Assembly (NCBI GenBank): GCA_963734625.1
Contig: CAVTHW010000020.1
Span: 124,001 to 188,000, forward strand
Length of the DNA: 64,000 nt
From: CAVTHW01 sp963734625
Lineage (GTDB): Bacteria; Acidobacteriota; Terriglobia; Bryobacterales; Bryobacteraceae
Reading direction: 5' to 3'
Positions 8,766-20,215 of this stretch are shown here, piece by piece (the first letter of the stretch is position 1; every line of letters begins with the position of its first letter). Under the pieces are notes generated by a model that was not told the origin of the DNA, made no database searches, and worked only from the letters and a program-made list of their open reading frames with translations. The position numbers and the translations under genes are program-made.

Positions 8766-9431
8766 AGAGAACCTCCTGGTGGAGTTGCCATTAGCTGCAG
8801 CCGTTCTGCATCTCGCGACCATGGCGATAACGAGAATTCCAAAGACGGTGGCAACCCCGAGCAACCACCTGGTCGCCCCACTCATTCCCCTCTTCTCCAT
8901 CGATTCGACATCGGCGAATGCGATCTTCTCGAAGGAGACCTTCCCCGACTTGACGGTCTGCACCTCGAAGCCTTCGTCCGTGATCAGGCCGAGCTTGCCT
9001 GTTATCTTCTTAATGCCTTTCTGCTGCACCAGAACTACGACAACTGTGCCCGCCGGAATCAAGAGCAGTTGTTGCCTGAGGTCACTTGTACTGAGCACGG
9101 GCTGAATCTGCGTTGACTGGCCCGGCTTGACTACGATTCCTTTCAACCGCAGCGGCGCGAAGCCCGCCTTGGCTACCGTGATGGTGTAGCCGCCCTCCGG
9201 AAGGGGCTGAAGGGTGAACTCGCCGTCCGCACCGCTCAGGACGAGTTCCTGTCTCTGGGAGTCCTGCCACGTCAGTGTGACGCGGGCCTCCGGCACGACT
9301 GCCCCTCTCTCGTCGCGGACCACCCCGGTGATCCCGCCGGCGGCCTGCTGCGCGGGAGCGCACTGGGCCTCAAACGGCAGCAATACGGACATCATCGTCG
9401 ACAGAAAACAGCAAAGCGCTGGTCGCAACAT
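8124..9431 (-). CDS. Apparent fused ORF: Ig-like/carboxypeptidase-regulatory membrane protein plus outer-membrane barrel
   Basis: One uninterrupted frame covers two distinct modules. The first has a signal peptide, a carboxypeptidase-regulatory-like fold (GGITGVVRDERGAVVPEARVTL, here residues about 30-110), a small domain and a hydrophobic helix (WLLGVATVFGILVIAMVA). The second restarts with its own signal peptide (MTLRIVVGII, 8765) and is a barrel. I chose the ATG at 9429-9431 because AGGAGG sits seven bases upstream; a further in-frame ATG lies at 9464. A TAA at 8791-8793 would end the first module after one added base, so the fusion may be a consensus error rather than a real 435-residue protein. 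Confidence 0.6.
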   Translation of the reverse strand: MLRPALCCFLSTMMSVLLPFEAQCAPAQQAAGGITGVVRDERGAVVPEARVTLTWQDSQRQELVLSGADGEFTLQPLPEGGYTITVAKAGFAPLRLKGIVVKPGQSTQIQPVLSTSDLRQQLLLIPAGTVVVVLVQQKGIKKITGKLGLITDEGFEVQTVKSGKVSFEKIAFADVESMEKRGMSGATRWLLGVATVFGILVIAMVARCRTAAANGNSTRRFSMTLRIVVGIILAAPWLVHPSRAQEPPAPEWNYTAEAFGNFALGRFYHGDHVWGSGLDYGGGFGVRPFPGKLHRLGFEVQLARLKTSGTRGSSFSQELDSRLVMGNVLYHFRNGAKTQPYVFGGLGHVKVNYASSSCGGCVYYVPDPVTGEVVPRVDEERIIDSKIGITFGVGVKASLFRHVSIRPELLFVDTTPGSGWNWGWVRLQLGVGAHF

Positions 9432-9807
9432 GATCTCGCCTCCTAAGACACCATGAGCAACCACCAGTCCATGGCTGGATTCAGCATATACTCGTCCATA
9501 ATCAATGGATTAGGGAAGGCGCCTGTGTGAAGCAAGGCTGGAGAACCGCCAGATTCCGCTGACACTGTCAGGCAGTCCATACATCCAGATCACGTCCCGT
9601 GCAACGTCCCCGGCAACATCAGCCGCCGCAGGCTTCCCAAGTTGGAGGCGACGACTCCAGGACACATCGATTGTGGGACGCCATTGCTGCCTTGTGGCTA
9701 TCGCTCTAGCGGTTTGAAGCGTCTGGCCAGCCGGGGTTGCCGCCAGGTGCAGTGCGACCAGAAAGCGCCAGAAGGTCGATTGCGGAGGCCCGGCTTCTGA
9801 GCTGGCC
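9432..9807. other. Intergenic region, nothing recognised
   Basis: This stretch lies upstream of the leftward envelope gene and downstream of the leftward sigma factor gene. I see no conserved ORF, terminator hairpin with T-run or repeat. Promoters for the envelope gene should lie in its left part, near the AT-rich patch around 9483-9512, but no clear box pair was found. Confidence 0.4.
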
Positions 9808-10470
9808 CTATTGCGTAACGCTCTGCGGGGTGAAGCCGCGAACTCGCATCATTGAAACGGGGTTGGTGAGGTTCTGCAGGGCCTTGAGCGTTCGCTGGCG
9901 GGCGCGGAAGAGCCGCACCTTTAGAACGTTGGATTCGACGCCGTAGATACCCTCCATCTCTTCCAGTGAGAGGCCTTCGACTTCTTTGAGCATGAGCAGC
10001 ACACGGTCCTTGGGAGGAATCCGGCTGAGCAAGGCGTCGACGCATTCGCGGACGTTTCCCTGATGGCGATCGTCGGAGGCTTTGGAGGTTGCGGCCGCGA
10101 ACATAACCAGCTCCGCGCGCTCTTCTTCCATGTCCGACAGGCGCACCTCGTGAGAGCGCTTCCGGCGGCGAAGGTAATCGCAAGTCACGTTGCGGGTGAC
10201 CTTATAAAGCCAGGCTTCGAAGTTCTCCGGGGTGTGCAACTGCCCGAGCGACCGGTGCAGCCGCACGAAAACTTCTTGGGCCACATCTTCGACATCCTCG
10301 GGACGGTTGATGAGCCGGGCGATAACGCCCATCACCCGCTTACGGTACGCCAGCACAATCCGGCTGAAGGCGCCGCTGTCCCCCTGAACGGCCTGGGTGA
10401 TGACCTCCGGTTCCAACAGCGGAGCCGTCACCTTATACGAGGGTGTTATCTGAATTGCCGCGCAGCTCAC
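9808..10470 (-). CDS. ECF-subfamily RNA polymerase sigma factor
   Basis: The 220-residue product has region 2 (about residues 20-90: DSGAFSRIVLAYRKRVMGV, then DVAQEVFVRLHRS and FEAWLYKVTRNVTCDYLRRRKR) and region 4 (about 140-195: IPPKDRVLLMLKEVEGLSLEEM, KVRLFRARQRTLKAL). I chose the GTG at 10468-10470, which overlaps the stop of the upstream gene (GTGA) and has AAGGAAGG just ahead; longer in-frame starts would give an Arg-rich artefact overlapping that gene. It directs RNA polymerase to envelope or stress promoters. Its partner is the Spy-like protein upstream; no classical anti-sigma gene is visible. Confidence 0.9.
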   Translation of the reverse strand: MSCAAIQITPSYKVTAPLLEPEVITQAVQGDSGAFSRIVLAYRKRVMGVIARLINRPEDVEDVAQEVFVRLHRSLGQLHTPENFEAWLYKVTRNVTCDYLRRRKRSHEVRLSDMEEERAELVMFAAATSKASDDRHQGNVRECVDALLSRIPPKDRVLLMLKEVEGLSLEEMEGIYGVESNVLKVRLFRARQRTLKALQNLTNPVSMMRVRGFTPQSVTQ

Positions 10471-10940
10471 TGGTGGCCTTCCTTTCCTGGTCCTGACGCG
10501 GGGCCGCGCCCGCCTCCTGGGCCGCCGCCGCGTCCGCCGAACGGCTGATCCCATTTCTGCTTCTGCTCAGCGGTCAGCATGCCGTACAGGCTTGCGTCGC
10601 ACTTGGCCTCGATGGCCGCAATCTGACCCGAGAGAACGCCGATCTGGGCCGAAATTCGCTCGATCTCAGTCATGGCGTTGTTCTTTGAAGCGTCACGCAT
10701 CGCCTTGCGTGCTAGTCCGAGCTTGTCCTCGAGCGGCTGGGTCGCCTGCTCCACGCCCTGATACAGCGCCAGCACCTGCTGTTTCTGCGAGTCGGACAGG
10801 TTGAGTCGCGCGGTCAGCCCTTGCACCCGCCACTCTGACCAGGTCGTAGGCCGGATGCGCCGCTGCGGGGGCGTTTGGCCCGGCAGCAATGACGCAAATA
10901 CCGCCAGGGCCGCCAGCCAGAATGTCACGCGCCTTGCCAT
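10467..10940 (-). CDS. Spy/CpxP (LTXXQ)-like periplasmic protein
   Basis: A 157-residue secreted protein with signal peptide (MARRVTFWLAALAVFASLLPG, cleavage near residue 21). The mature part is mostly helical, with LNLSDSQKQQVLALYQ and later LTAEQKQKWDQ, both forms of the LTxxQ repeat of Spy/CpxP periplasmic chaperone-like proteins. A Gly/Arg-rich tail follows. It is translationally coupled to the downstream ECF sigma factor, so it may act as a periplasmic sensor for it, as CnrX/ZraP-type proteins do; that role is inference. Confidence 0.75.
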   Translation of the reverse strand: MARRVTFWLAALAVFASLLPGQTPPQRRIRPTTWSEWRVQGLTARLNLSDSQKQQVLALYQGVEQATQPLEDKLGLARKAMRDASKNNAMTEIERISAQIGVLSGQIAAIEAKCDASLYGMLTAEQKQKWDQPFGGRGGGPGGGRGPASGPGKEGHQ

Positions 10941-11071
10941 GTGTGCGAATCCTCCGTCCCAATGGGGACATGATCAGCTTGGCACAACCACGGTTTTATG
11001 GCGATTAAATCGGAGTAAAAGCTAGTTAACACCGGCTTAACACGAATTCAGCCGGCAGGCGACGGGCGAGC

Positions 11072-12494
11072 TCAGTCCGCCCGCCCGTTGTGCAGATACG
11101 TCTCCCAGCCGAGGTAGCTCTGGAAGGCTTCGGCCAGCTCGCCGGCGCACTGCGATCCGTTCATCGCCACGTGGTGCTCGAAGCCGTTCTTGCAGATGTG
11201 GCGCATCAGCCGCTGGAGACCCGGCACTTCCACTACCGCTCGGGAGCCGAAGGTAGCAAGCGGGTCGTCCGTGAAACGGCCTTCGCCAGTGTAGGTGACT
11301 ATCCGCCCGCCCTGGTCGTCCGTGCTGATGCGGGCGAATGTAACCGGTCCCGCGGGTGTGCGGCCGTATAAGGCGCCGTACGTGTTCTGCTCGCCAAGTG
11401 TTGTGCCCAGTATCGGGGCCGTTCCAATGGACACGCCGGGCAGATAACTCTTTGCCCAGTTGCCGCAATGGAAGAAGACACACTTGTTGGGGTCTTTTCC
11501 GTAGTTGTTGTTCCAGTCCACCAACGCGCTCGGACGCCCCGAAGCCAGTTGCAGCGCGTACATCGCGACGACACCGGCGATGTCCACTTCGCACGCGCTT
11601 GGCATCAGTTTCTCGCTCATCATGCTCATGATGGTGCAGACAGTTGACGCCGTAATTCTGCTGGATCGAACTCCAGCACTGGAGGGCGGTCGCGTGCAAG
11701 TCGTATTGAGCCATCCAGTCTTCCAGCACGATCGCCAGCTTGGCCATGCGCGCCAGAGAATCCGGAGGTACCGCAGAGGCGTCGGCGTAGACCCCGATTT
11801 CTCCGACCTTGCTCTTGACCCGGGCGTCGTCATCGGGGATTCGGTTGGCGTTGCCGAGCACCTCCGAAAGGTCCATCGTGCTGACGCTGATCCCGGAGGC
11901 TTGCAGCAGTTTTTCGCTGTAGCGGGTTGTATTGAACGCGTTGGGACGCGCGCCGACGGCCCCGATGCGCGCCTGGCGGATGCCGCCGAACCACGCGGCA
12001 GACGGCCAGAAAATTCGCCAAATCCTTGCGGAAGCGTGGGGCTCAGGAGTTCGTCGGTGTGCAGGCTGGTCAGCGAATAGGGGAAACCGTACTGGCGCAG
12101 ATTGTTGCAGACCGAGATCTTGCCGCAGAACGCGTCGCGCCTGCGCTCGACGGTGAGCTGGCTCGAGGTCGTCCGGATAGGCCTGAACCAGCATCGGCAC
12201 GTTCAGCCCGGCGAGCTTCAGCGTGTCGGCCACGCCCTTTTCGTCGCCGAAATTCGGCAGCGTGACCAGCACGCCGTCGATTCGGTCGCGGTTGGCGCGG
12301 AACAGGTCCGCGCAACGCTTGGCGTGTTCCCAGGTTTCGACCGCGCCGAGCTTGGTCGCTTGATCGTCAAGCAGGACTGCCTCGATCCCCAGTTCGCCGA
12401 ACAGCTTCAACAGATCGCGGCGGGCTTCGCCGACAAGCACATCGGGGAAGAAATCGCGATTTCCGATGATCACTCCAAGGGTCGTTCCGGCCAT
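11072..12494 (-). pseudogene. L-fucose/D-arabinose isomerase-like enzyme (frameshifted)
   Basis: Reconstructing across four one-base insertions (near 12160, 12024, 11990 and 11642) gives a roughly 470-residue COG2407-type sugar isomerase. Visible conserved parts are MAGTTLGVIIGNRDFFPD at the start, DGVLVTLPNFGDE, a segment with CGKISVCNNLRQYG, RIGAVGARPNAFN, and the C-terminal domain with CEVD (Glu metal ligand), VDWNNNYG (Asp) and HHVAMNGSQC (His). These enzymes interconvert aldoses and ketoses with Mn2+. It is the last gene of the sugar operon, 14 bases after the reconstructed end of the binding protein. The breaks leave all catalytic parts readable, which favours consensus error over decay. 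Confidence 0.8.
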
Positions 12495-12507
12495 TTCGCT
12501 CTCACCC

Positions 12508-13470
12508 TCACTTTCCCGTTTGAGTCTTCCGAACAGTCCGTATTGATCCGCGTTCGCCGGCGTTACCAGTTCGCAGTCGATGGACTGCTTCTCCGGCGCG
12601 CCGGTCGAGCCAGTGGTCAGGTACTTGTGCGCCTGATCGACGGCCATGCGCGAAATGGTGGCGGCGGGTTGCAGCACGGTGGCCTTGATCCCGCCGCTCT
12701 TGATGGATGCGATCGCATCCGGGCTACCGTCGAAGCCAACCACGATCACCTTCTCCAGGCCGGCATTCTTCAGCGCCGCGGCGGCGCCGAGCGCCATGGT
12801 GTCGTTCCCGGCGATGACTCCCTTGATGTCGCGATTGCCCTGAATCATGGTTTCGACTTTCTGAAACGCTTCCGTCTGGCTCCAGTTCGCGCTCTGCCGG
12901 CCCACCAGCTTGAGGCCGTCGTACTTGTTCGAGCACATCGTGATAGCCACGCGTGCGAATCGCCGCGTTGGTGTCGGACTCACGCCCCACCAGCTCGATG
13001 TAGTTGCCCTTCTCACCCATCAGCCGCACGAATTCCTGCGCGCCGATGGTGGCGCCCTGGTAGTTGTTCGAAACGATCTGCGACACCGCGACGCCGTTGG
13101 CATTGATCTCGCGGTCGATCAGGAAGGCGGGAATGCCGGCCGCCTTGGCCTTCCGCACCGCCGCCACGGAAGCGTCCGCGCCGGCGTTGTCCAGCACGAT
13201 CGCCGCGGCCTTGTTGGCGATCGCCACATCGATCAGCTGGTCCTGCTTGTGCGCGTCGTCATCGTGCGAGTTCACCGAAACCTCGTAGCCGAGTTCCCGC
13301 GCCCGCGCCGCGGCGGTGTCGGCCTCCGCCTTGAAGAACGGATTGTCGTGAGAAGGGGTGATGATGGCGATGAGTTTCCTTCCCGGCGCCGTCTGGCTTC
13401 CGGAACCGCATCCGGCGAGCAAGACACAGGCGGCAGCTACGGCGAACGTTGCGACAGTTCGGCAGTTCAT
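12508..13470 (-). pseudogene. RbsB-like sugar ABC transporter substrate-binding protein (frameshifted)
   Basis: A periplasmic-binding-protein-like (Peripla_BP_4) lipoprotein of about 320 residues with lipobox LLAGC (Cys21). It binds a sugar in the periplasm and hands it to the permease. Recognisable parts: IAIITPSHDNPFFKAEADTA, FLIDREINANGVAVSQIVSNN, then after the break VIAGNDTMALGAAAALKNAG and VIVVGFDGSPDAI. A one-base insertion near 12928 splits it, and the stop at 12508-12510 is reached only if one A is restored in the run near 12512. Without that it would read into the isomerase. Confidence 0.85.
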
Positions 13471-13471
13471 T

Positions 13472-14531
13472 TCAGCTCCTCAATGCGGCGGCAGCGCGCC
13501 GCGTGTACTGCTGCTGCATCTGATCGAGAATGACCGCGAGCACGATCACCAGTCCCTTGATGACGATCTGCCAGAACTCCGAGACGCCCATGCAGGATCA
13601 GCCCGTCCGCCAGCACGCCGATCACGAACGCGCCGATGATGGTGCCGCCGACGCTGCCGCGGCCGCCCATCAGCGAGGTTCCGCCCAGCACGACCGCGGC
13701 GATCGCGTTCAACTCGAAAGTCTCTCCGGTGGCGGGGTGCGCCGACTCCAGTTGCGCGGCGATGATCAGCCCGACCATGGCCGCGCAGACTCCGGAAATC
13801 ACGTACACGGCGAACTTGATTCGCTTCACCCGCACGCCGGAGAGTTCGGCCGCGCGCTCGTTGCCGCCCACGGCGTAGACGCGCCGCCCGAAGGGCGTGC
13901 GTTCGGCGACGAAGACGCCGGCGGCGGCAAACGCCAGCATCAGCCAGATCGGCACTGGCAACCCGAGAAACGCGCCCGCCCCGAGCGACAGGAATCCGGT
14001 ATTGCCCAGTTCCGGCTTGCCGGCAAGATTCGGAAACGTGGCGCCGTTCGAAATCAGCAGAGCCGCGCCTCGCGCGACGTAAAGAGATCCCAGGGTGGCG
14101 ATGAAAGGCGCCACGCGCAGATGCGAAACCAGGGCCCCGTTGATCGCCCCCACCAGAGCCCCGGCGAGCAGCGCCAGTCGCAACCACCAGCCAGGTATGG
14201 AAGTAGACCACCACGCCGAATGGGCGCAACACAAGCCCGCTATGGATGAGACCGCCCGCGACGATCCCCGCCAGACCCGCAATCGATCCCACCGAAAGAT
14301 CGATGCCGCCGCTCAGGATGACGAAGGTCATTCCCACGGCCAGAATGGCGTTGATCGCCACGTGTTTCACCAGGATCGTGAGATTGCCGGTGGTCAGGAA
14401 CGCCGGCGACATCCAGGCAAAGACGGACACCAGCGCGAACAGAACGATCAGGGCGCGCAGCCGGAACAACAAGCCAGCGGCAAGCAAGCGGCGCGGGTGC
14501 GACACAACTTTCCGGCCAGTTCGCGTATCGG

Positions 14532-14535
<4 letters not shown>
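13472..14535 (-). pseudogene. RbsC-like sugar ABC transporter permease (frameshifted)
   Basis: About 353 residues with eight to ten hydrophobic helices, including the conserved AVGMTFVILSGGIDLSVGS block, GALVSHLRVAPFIATLG and GGTSLMGGRGSVGGTIIGA of BPD_transp_2 permeases. The start is GTG at 14533-14535 in a GTGA overlap with the ATPase stop. Two single-base insertions (near 14182 and 13588) divide it into three frames; correcting them gives an end at 13472, just before the binding protein start. It forms the membrane channel of the operon's sugar importer. Confidence 0.85.
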
Positions 14536-16087
<1,552 letters not shown>

Positions 16088-16091
<4 letters not shown>

Positions 16092-16747
16092 CGCTGCTCC
16101 TCCACCACCAGCTTCACCGGTACAAGCTCGCGAAGAGGGGGCTCCGCCTTGTCTTCCTCTGCGGCCAGCGTTCCCGCGAATGAAACTACGCGCCCGTCCA
16201 GCGCGGTCCTGTCGATTGGCGCCAGAACCGTCTTCAGGACACGGTCGTTCAGTTCGTTGCCCACGTCGGCGAATTGGAGCTGGTTGACGAAGTCCGAGAA
16301 GCGCACGATCCCGGTCGCATCCCGCAGCGAGGTGCCGCGCAGCACGGGGCCGATCTGGATGGATACATCAGGCCGCCCGTCGAAAGGGGCCACATCCACC
16401 AAGGCCAACCCGTTGCGCGACCTGGTATCGACGCCGACGACAAGTCCTCGTCCCTTGACGATGAAGTAGGCTGCGGCGCCCGACTCTTTGTGGCCATACC
16501 GCGCGGATGCCTCCGCCGGCGACGCCGCCAGCGCGTCCAGCAGGGTTCGAGCGTCCACGGCCGCAGCCATTACCGCCGGGACGAGTTTGGCGGTCCAAAT
16601 GGAGTCCACGTACGCCGCGGGAGTGAGCGCTGCCGAGCCCGACGCAGCGTCGGTTCCGCTCTCGATCGGCCGCACCGTCCAGGGCACGCACGATCCGAGC
16701 GCCAAGCAGAACAGCAAGACTGGCGAACTGAAGCGCCACAACCTCAT
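16088..16747 (-). CDS. DUF2291 family lipoprotein
   Basis: The 219-residue product has a lipoprotein signal (LLFCLALGSC) and the DUF2291 pattern: AYVDSIWTAKLVPAV, AAYFIVKGRGLVVGVDTRSRNG and FSDFVNQLQFADVGNELND. DUF2291 genes occur next to RbsABC-type transporters and SorC/DeoR regulators, but their biochemical role is unknown; the protein should sit in the periplasm. I use the ATG at 16745-16747, which overlaps the reconstructed regulator stop. As sequenced, the regulator frame runs straight into it, giving a spurious 433-residue fusion. Confidence 0.82.
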
Positions 16748-17757
16748 CGCGCCCTGACCGCTCCTTTGCGGCGCCGCGCGGTGATTCGCACCGGCTTCGA
16801 CCGCCACGCCTTCCGCCAGCAATTCTTGCGCGGAGGCGAGATCGGTGATCAGAACTTTCACCAGCTTGCCCGCCAGCGCGCCTCGAATCGCACAGATCTT
16901 TCTGCGTCCGCCCGCGACTCCAACCACGCGCCGGACGGCGCACAGTTGGGCCAGTTCCATGCTGATGACCCGGTCGTTCAGTTCGGTGATGACTTCCCGG
17001 CCGGCCGCGTCGAAGAAGCGCAGGCAGATATCGCCGACCGCTCCCTTGCTTGCCAGAATCTTGATTTCCTGCGGCGAGAACACGTTGCCGCTGGACGCCA
17101 GAGCGCGGGACGGCTCCGTCGCGCCGATGCCGACCAGCGCCAGGGTGACCTTCGGGAAGAGTTGCAGCGCCTCGCGCACGAACCGGTCCTTCATCAGCAC
17201 GTCGCGGGCGCTCCTGGAACCGACCACCCCGGGCGCAGGCAGCAGCGTCGCCTTGCCCCCGATGAGGTCGGCGAGCCGGCGGGTGACCTGCGTTGCGTGC
17301 ACCTCCGCGTTCGGGCTGCCCACGCCGCCCAGGATCTGAATCACCCGCGTACTCTTGAACCGCTGGCTGGGGCGCATCGCATTCACCATTGCCAGCAGTG
17401 AGGCGCTCCAGGCAGAAATGCCGACGACGTCACTCGGCTTCAGCGTTGCTCGAGGTAGAAGGCGGCAGCCGCGCCGAGGTCGCGCGCAATCTGATCCTCG
17501 TCATCCACGCAATCGACGACGACAGCATCGTCCAGCCCGTAAGCGGATTGGAGCGCCTCCTCCAATTCCGGGTGTGTCCCGGAGGGCGCGCTGACAATGA
17601 CCCGGACGATGCCCTCTCGCTCGGCGCGCTTCAGAACTCGGGAGACAGTGGACTGGTGGATATTGAGGCGCTCCATGATCTCGACTTGGGTCAGGCCCTG
17701 CTGGTGGTACATCCGGGCCACCTTGGCCATCAATCGCAATTCGTCGATGCGCGCCAT
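16744..17757 (-). pseudogene. SorC/DeoR-family sugar-responsive transcriptional regulator (frameshifted)
   Basis: The N-terminal helix-turn-helix (about residues 10-60: MYHQQGLTQVEIMERLNIHQSTVSRVLKRA) is followed by the sugar-binding domain with IQILGGVGSP, HATQVTRRLADLIGG, GDICLRFFDAAG and the closing KVLITDLASAQELL. One base is missing near 17440, where the frame meets a TGA, and one is extra near 16785. With both corrected the gene is about 338 residues and ends on ATGA overlap with DUF2291. SorC proteins bind phosphorylated sugars and control operons such as this; it sits between the kinase and transporter genes it probably regulates. Confidence 0.82.
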
Positions 17758-17760
17758 AGT

Positions 17761-19272
17761 CTACGATTGTACGGTTCCAGCGGCCGCGGGAGCGCGCAGC
17801 ATGGCTCGGGCCACGGCCTCGCTCCAACCGTCGCATCGCGACTTCCGCTCGGACTCGGGCAGGCGAGGCTCGAAGCGGTCTTCCGGACGCGGCAGCGCCG
17901 ACAGCTCTTCAGTCGATAGCCAGAAACCCACTGCCAGTCCCGCCAGCCAGGCGGCTCCAACAGCGGAGAGGTCCGTCGACAGATTGCGGATCACCGGCCG
18001 CCCCAGGATGTCCGCCTGGAACTGCATCAGAGAATCGTTTTGGCTCGCGCCGCCATCGGCCATCAGTTCCGGCAACTCGACCGGCACGTCCCGCCGCATC
18101 GCCTCGAAGACGTCGCGCACCTGATATGCGATCGATTCGAGGGTTGCCCTGGCGACCTGGGCCGCCGAGGTTCCGCGAGTGAGCCCCGTGATGAGTCCCC
18201 GGGCCGAGGCGTTCCAGTAAGGAGCGCCCAGGCCAGCGAACGCCGGCACCAGGTAGACGCCGCCAGTGTCTGGCGCCTCGCGAGCAAGTTCCGCGACGGC
18301 TCGCGCCGGGTCCGCCAGCCGCAAGAATTCTCCCAACCACTGGACCGCTCCGCCGGTCATGAAGATGTTGCCTTCCAGGGCGTAGGTTGCTGACGGTCCT
18401 CGCCACCAGGCGATGGTCGTCGACAAACCACCGTTGGAAAACTCCGGCTGGTCGGTCAGGGTCATCAGCGACGATCCGGTCCCGTAGGTTGCCTTCACCG
18501 AACCCGGCTGGAAAGCGGCGTGGCCAAAGAGCGCGGCGTGGGAATCTCCAATCAGGGCGGCGATGGGCACTCCAGCCGGAAGCCTCCCTATGCCGGCCGA
18601 TTCGCCGAGCAAGGCGCTCGAGCGCTTGACTTGCGGCAGAGCCCGGCGTGGAACACCGAAGATGCCGAGCAATTCGTCATCCCAGTCGAGAGCCCGCAGG
18701 TTGAGGAGTTGGGTGCGGGATGCGTTGGTCGCGTCGCACGCATGCACTTTGCCTCCGGTCAGGTTCCACAAGACCCAGCTATCGACGGTGCCGGCGAGGA
18801 GGTCGCCCGCCTCGGCCCGGCTCTGGCCGTCCGGAATGTTGTCCAGAAGCCAGCGCAGCTTGCTCGCGGAAAACAGCGGATCGATCGCCAGTCCGGTTCG
18901 CTCACACAGGAGAGGCTCCAGCCCGCGGCGGCGCAGGTCATCGCATAAACCCGCCGAGCGGCGGCACTGCCAGACGATGCACGGGGCCGCCGGCTCGCCG
19001 GACTTCCTGTCCCACACGACTACAGACTCGCGCTGGTTGGTGATGCCGATGGCAGCTAACTCCGCATCGCCGGCTTGCTCCAGACACGCGCCGATCGCCT
19101 CGACCACGCTGCTCCAAAGCGTCACCGCATCCTGCTCCACCCACCCGGGTTGGGGAAAGCTGATCGAGAGCGGACGAGACGCCCTCGCCGCTACACTGCC
19201 GCCGCCGTCAATCAGAAGGACCTTGGTGTTGGTCGTGCCCTGGTCAATGGCCAGTATCAGCTTCCGCTTCAT
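17761..19272 (-). CDS. FGGY-family carbohydrate kinase (glycerol kinase-like)
   Basis: A 503-residue two-domain kinase with LAIDQGTTNTKVLLID at the N-terminus, NQRESVVVWDR and IVWQCRR, and the C-terminal FGGY_C pattern (YGTGSSLMTLT, AFAGLGAPYWNASARGLITGLTRGTS, LMADGGASQNDSLMQFQADIL). The closest named relatives are glycerol kinases, but its place in a sugar transporter/isomerase/transketolase operon argues for a ketose or polyol substrate. The ATG at 19270-19272 has GGGAGAG upstream; it overlaps the transketolase end by 29 bases. It is intact, unlike the genes that follow. Confidence 0.88.
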   Translation of the reverse strand: MKRKLILAIDQGTTNTKVLLIDGGGSVAARASRPLSISFPQPGWVEQDAVTLWSSVVEAIGACLEQAGDAELAAIGITNQRESVVVWDRKSGEPAAPCIVWQCRRSAGLCDDLRRRGLEPLLCERTGLAIDPLFSASKLRWLLDNIPDGQSRAEAGDLLAGTVDSWVLWNLTGGKVHACDATNASRTQLLNLRALDWDDELLGIFGVPRRALPQVKRSSALLGESAGIGRLPAGVPIAALIGDSHAALFGHAAFQPGSVKATYGTGSSLMTLTDQPEFSNGGLSTTIAWWRGPSATYALEGNIFMTGGAVQWLGEFLRLADPARAVAELAREAPDTGGVYLVPAFAGLGAPYWNASARGLITGLTRGTSAAQVARATLESIAYQVRDVFEAMRRDVPVELPELMADGGASQNDSLMQFQADILGRPVIRNLSTDLSAVGAAWLAGLAVGFWLSTEELSALPRPEDRFEPRLPESERKSRCDGWSEAVARAMLRAPAAAGTVQS

Positions 19273-20215
19273 CACGAACTCTCCCATACACCAATTCCCG
19301 CGCGGCGGCGCGAATGCCCTCCGCCGTCAATCCGAAATGCTCCAGCAGCCAGGCCGTGGACCCCGTGGGCGCGAATACCCCAGGCACGCCGAGAATCCGC
19401 ATGGGGACCGGTTTGGCGCCTACGACGACCTCGGCGACGGCGCCCCCGAGGCCTCCGTGAATTGAGTGTTCCTCGACCGTCACGATGGCCGAGGTCTGCT
19501 CGGCCGCGTCGACGATGGCCTCCCGATCAATCGGCGCGAGCGTTGACATGTTGAGCACGCGCGCCGAGACGCCCTCCGCCGCGAGCAACCTGGCGGCTTC
19601 CAGCGCGCGCGAAACCATCGTCCCGTTGGCGATCAGCGTGACGTCGCTGCCATCCCGAAGCTTTACGGCACGGCCGATCTGAAGCCGGTAGTCCGGCGGA
19701 TGCACCTCCGGCACGGGCATGCGGCTGAGCCTCAGGAAAACCGGGCCTTCCGTGCCTGCAATCGCATGCACGGCCTGCCTGGTTTCGGCGGGATCAGCGG
19801 GCACGACGATCGTGAGATTCGGAATCACCCGGGTCCAGGCCAGGTCCTCGATCGAATGATGGGTCGGGCCCAGAGCGCCGTAGGCCAAGCCGCTCGACAT
19901 GCCGCACAGCTTGACGTTGGCGCGGCTGTAACCGAGATCGACTTTCACTTGTTCCAGAGCGCGCGCAGTCAAGAAGCAGGACGCGCCGCAGACGAATGGA
20001 AGCTTACCTCCATTGGCCAGCCCGGCGCTGACGCCGATGAGGTCTTGCTCGGCGATGCCGACGTTCACGAACCGCTCCGGCCAACGCTTTCGGAACGCCG
20101 TGAGGTTGGAGGAGCCGACGGAATCGTTGGTGACGACCACAACGCGCGGATCCGACTGGGCCACTTCCTCCAGCGCTTTGGCGAAGGCCTTGCGGCAATC
20201 GAAGAGTTGGCTCAT
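19244..20215 (-). CDS. Transketolase, C-terminal subunit (split transketolase)
   Basis: This 323-residue subunit holds the pyrimidine-binding and C-terminal transketolase domains: DSVGSSNL, ERFVNVGIAEQDLIGVSAGLA (the Glu that activates thiamine diphosphate), GPTHHSIEDLAWTRVIPNL and VEEHSIHGGLGGAVAE. It starts on ATGA overlap with the N-terminal subunit stop. Two-gene transketolases are known in pathways for unusual pentoses such as apiose, as well as in some general metabolism. Pairing with a dedicated kinase and transporter suggests a pathway-specific enzyme. Confidence 0.9.
   Translation of the reverse strand: MSQLFDCRKAFAKALEEVAQSDPRVVVVTNDSVGSSNLTAFRKRWPERFVNVGIAEQDLIGVSAGLANGGKLPFVCGASCFLTARALEQVKVDLGYSRANVKLCGMSSGLAYGALGPTHHSIEDLAWTRVIPNLTIVVPADPAETRQAVHAIAGTEGPVFLRLSRMPVPEVHPPDYRLQIGRAVKLRDGSDVTLIANGTMVSRALEAARLLAAEGVSARVLNMSTLAPIDREAIVDAAEQTSAIVTVEEHSIHGGLGGAVAEVVVGAKPVPMRILGVPGVFAPTGSTAWLLEHFGLTAEGIRAAARELVYGRVRDEAEADTGH

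Noticed and set aside
12102..13106. A 334-codon plus-strand frame over the binding protein
   Set aside because: It is antisense to the frameshifted binding protein and isomerase and has no family signature.
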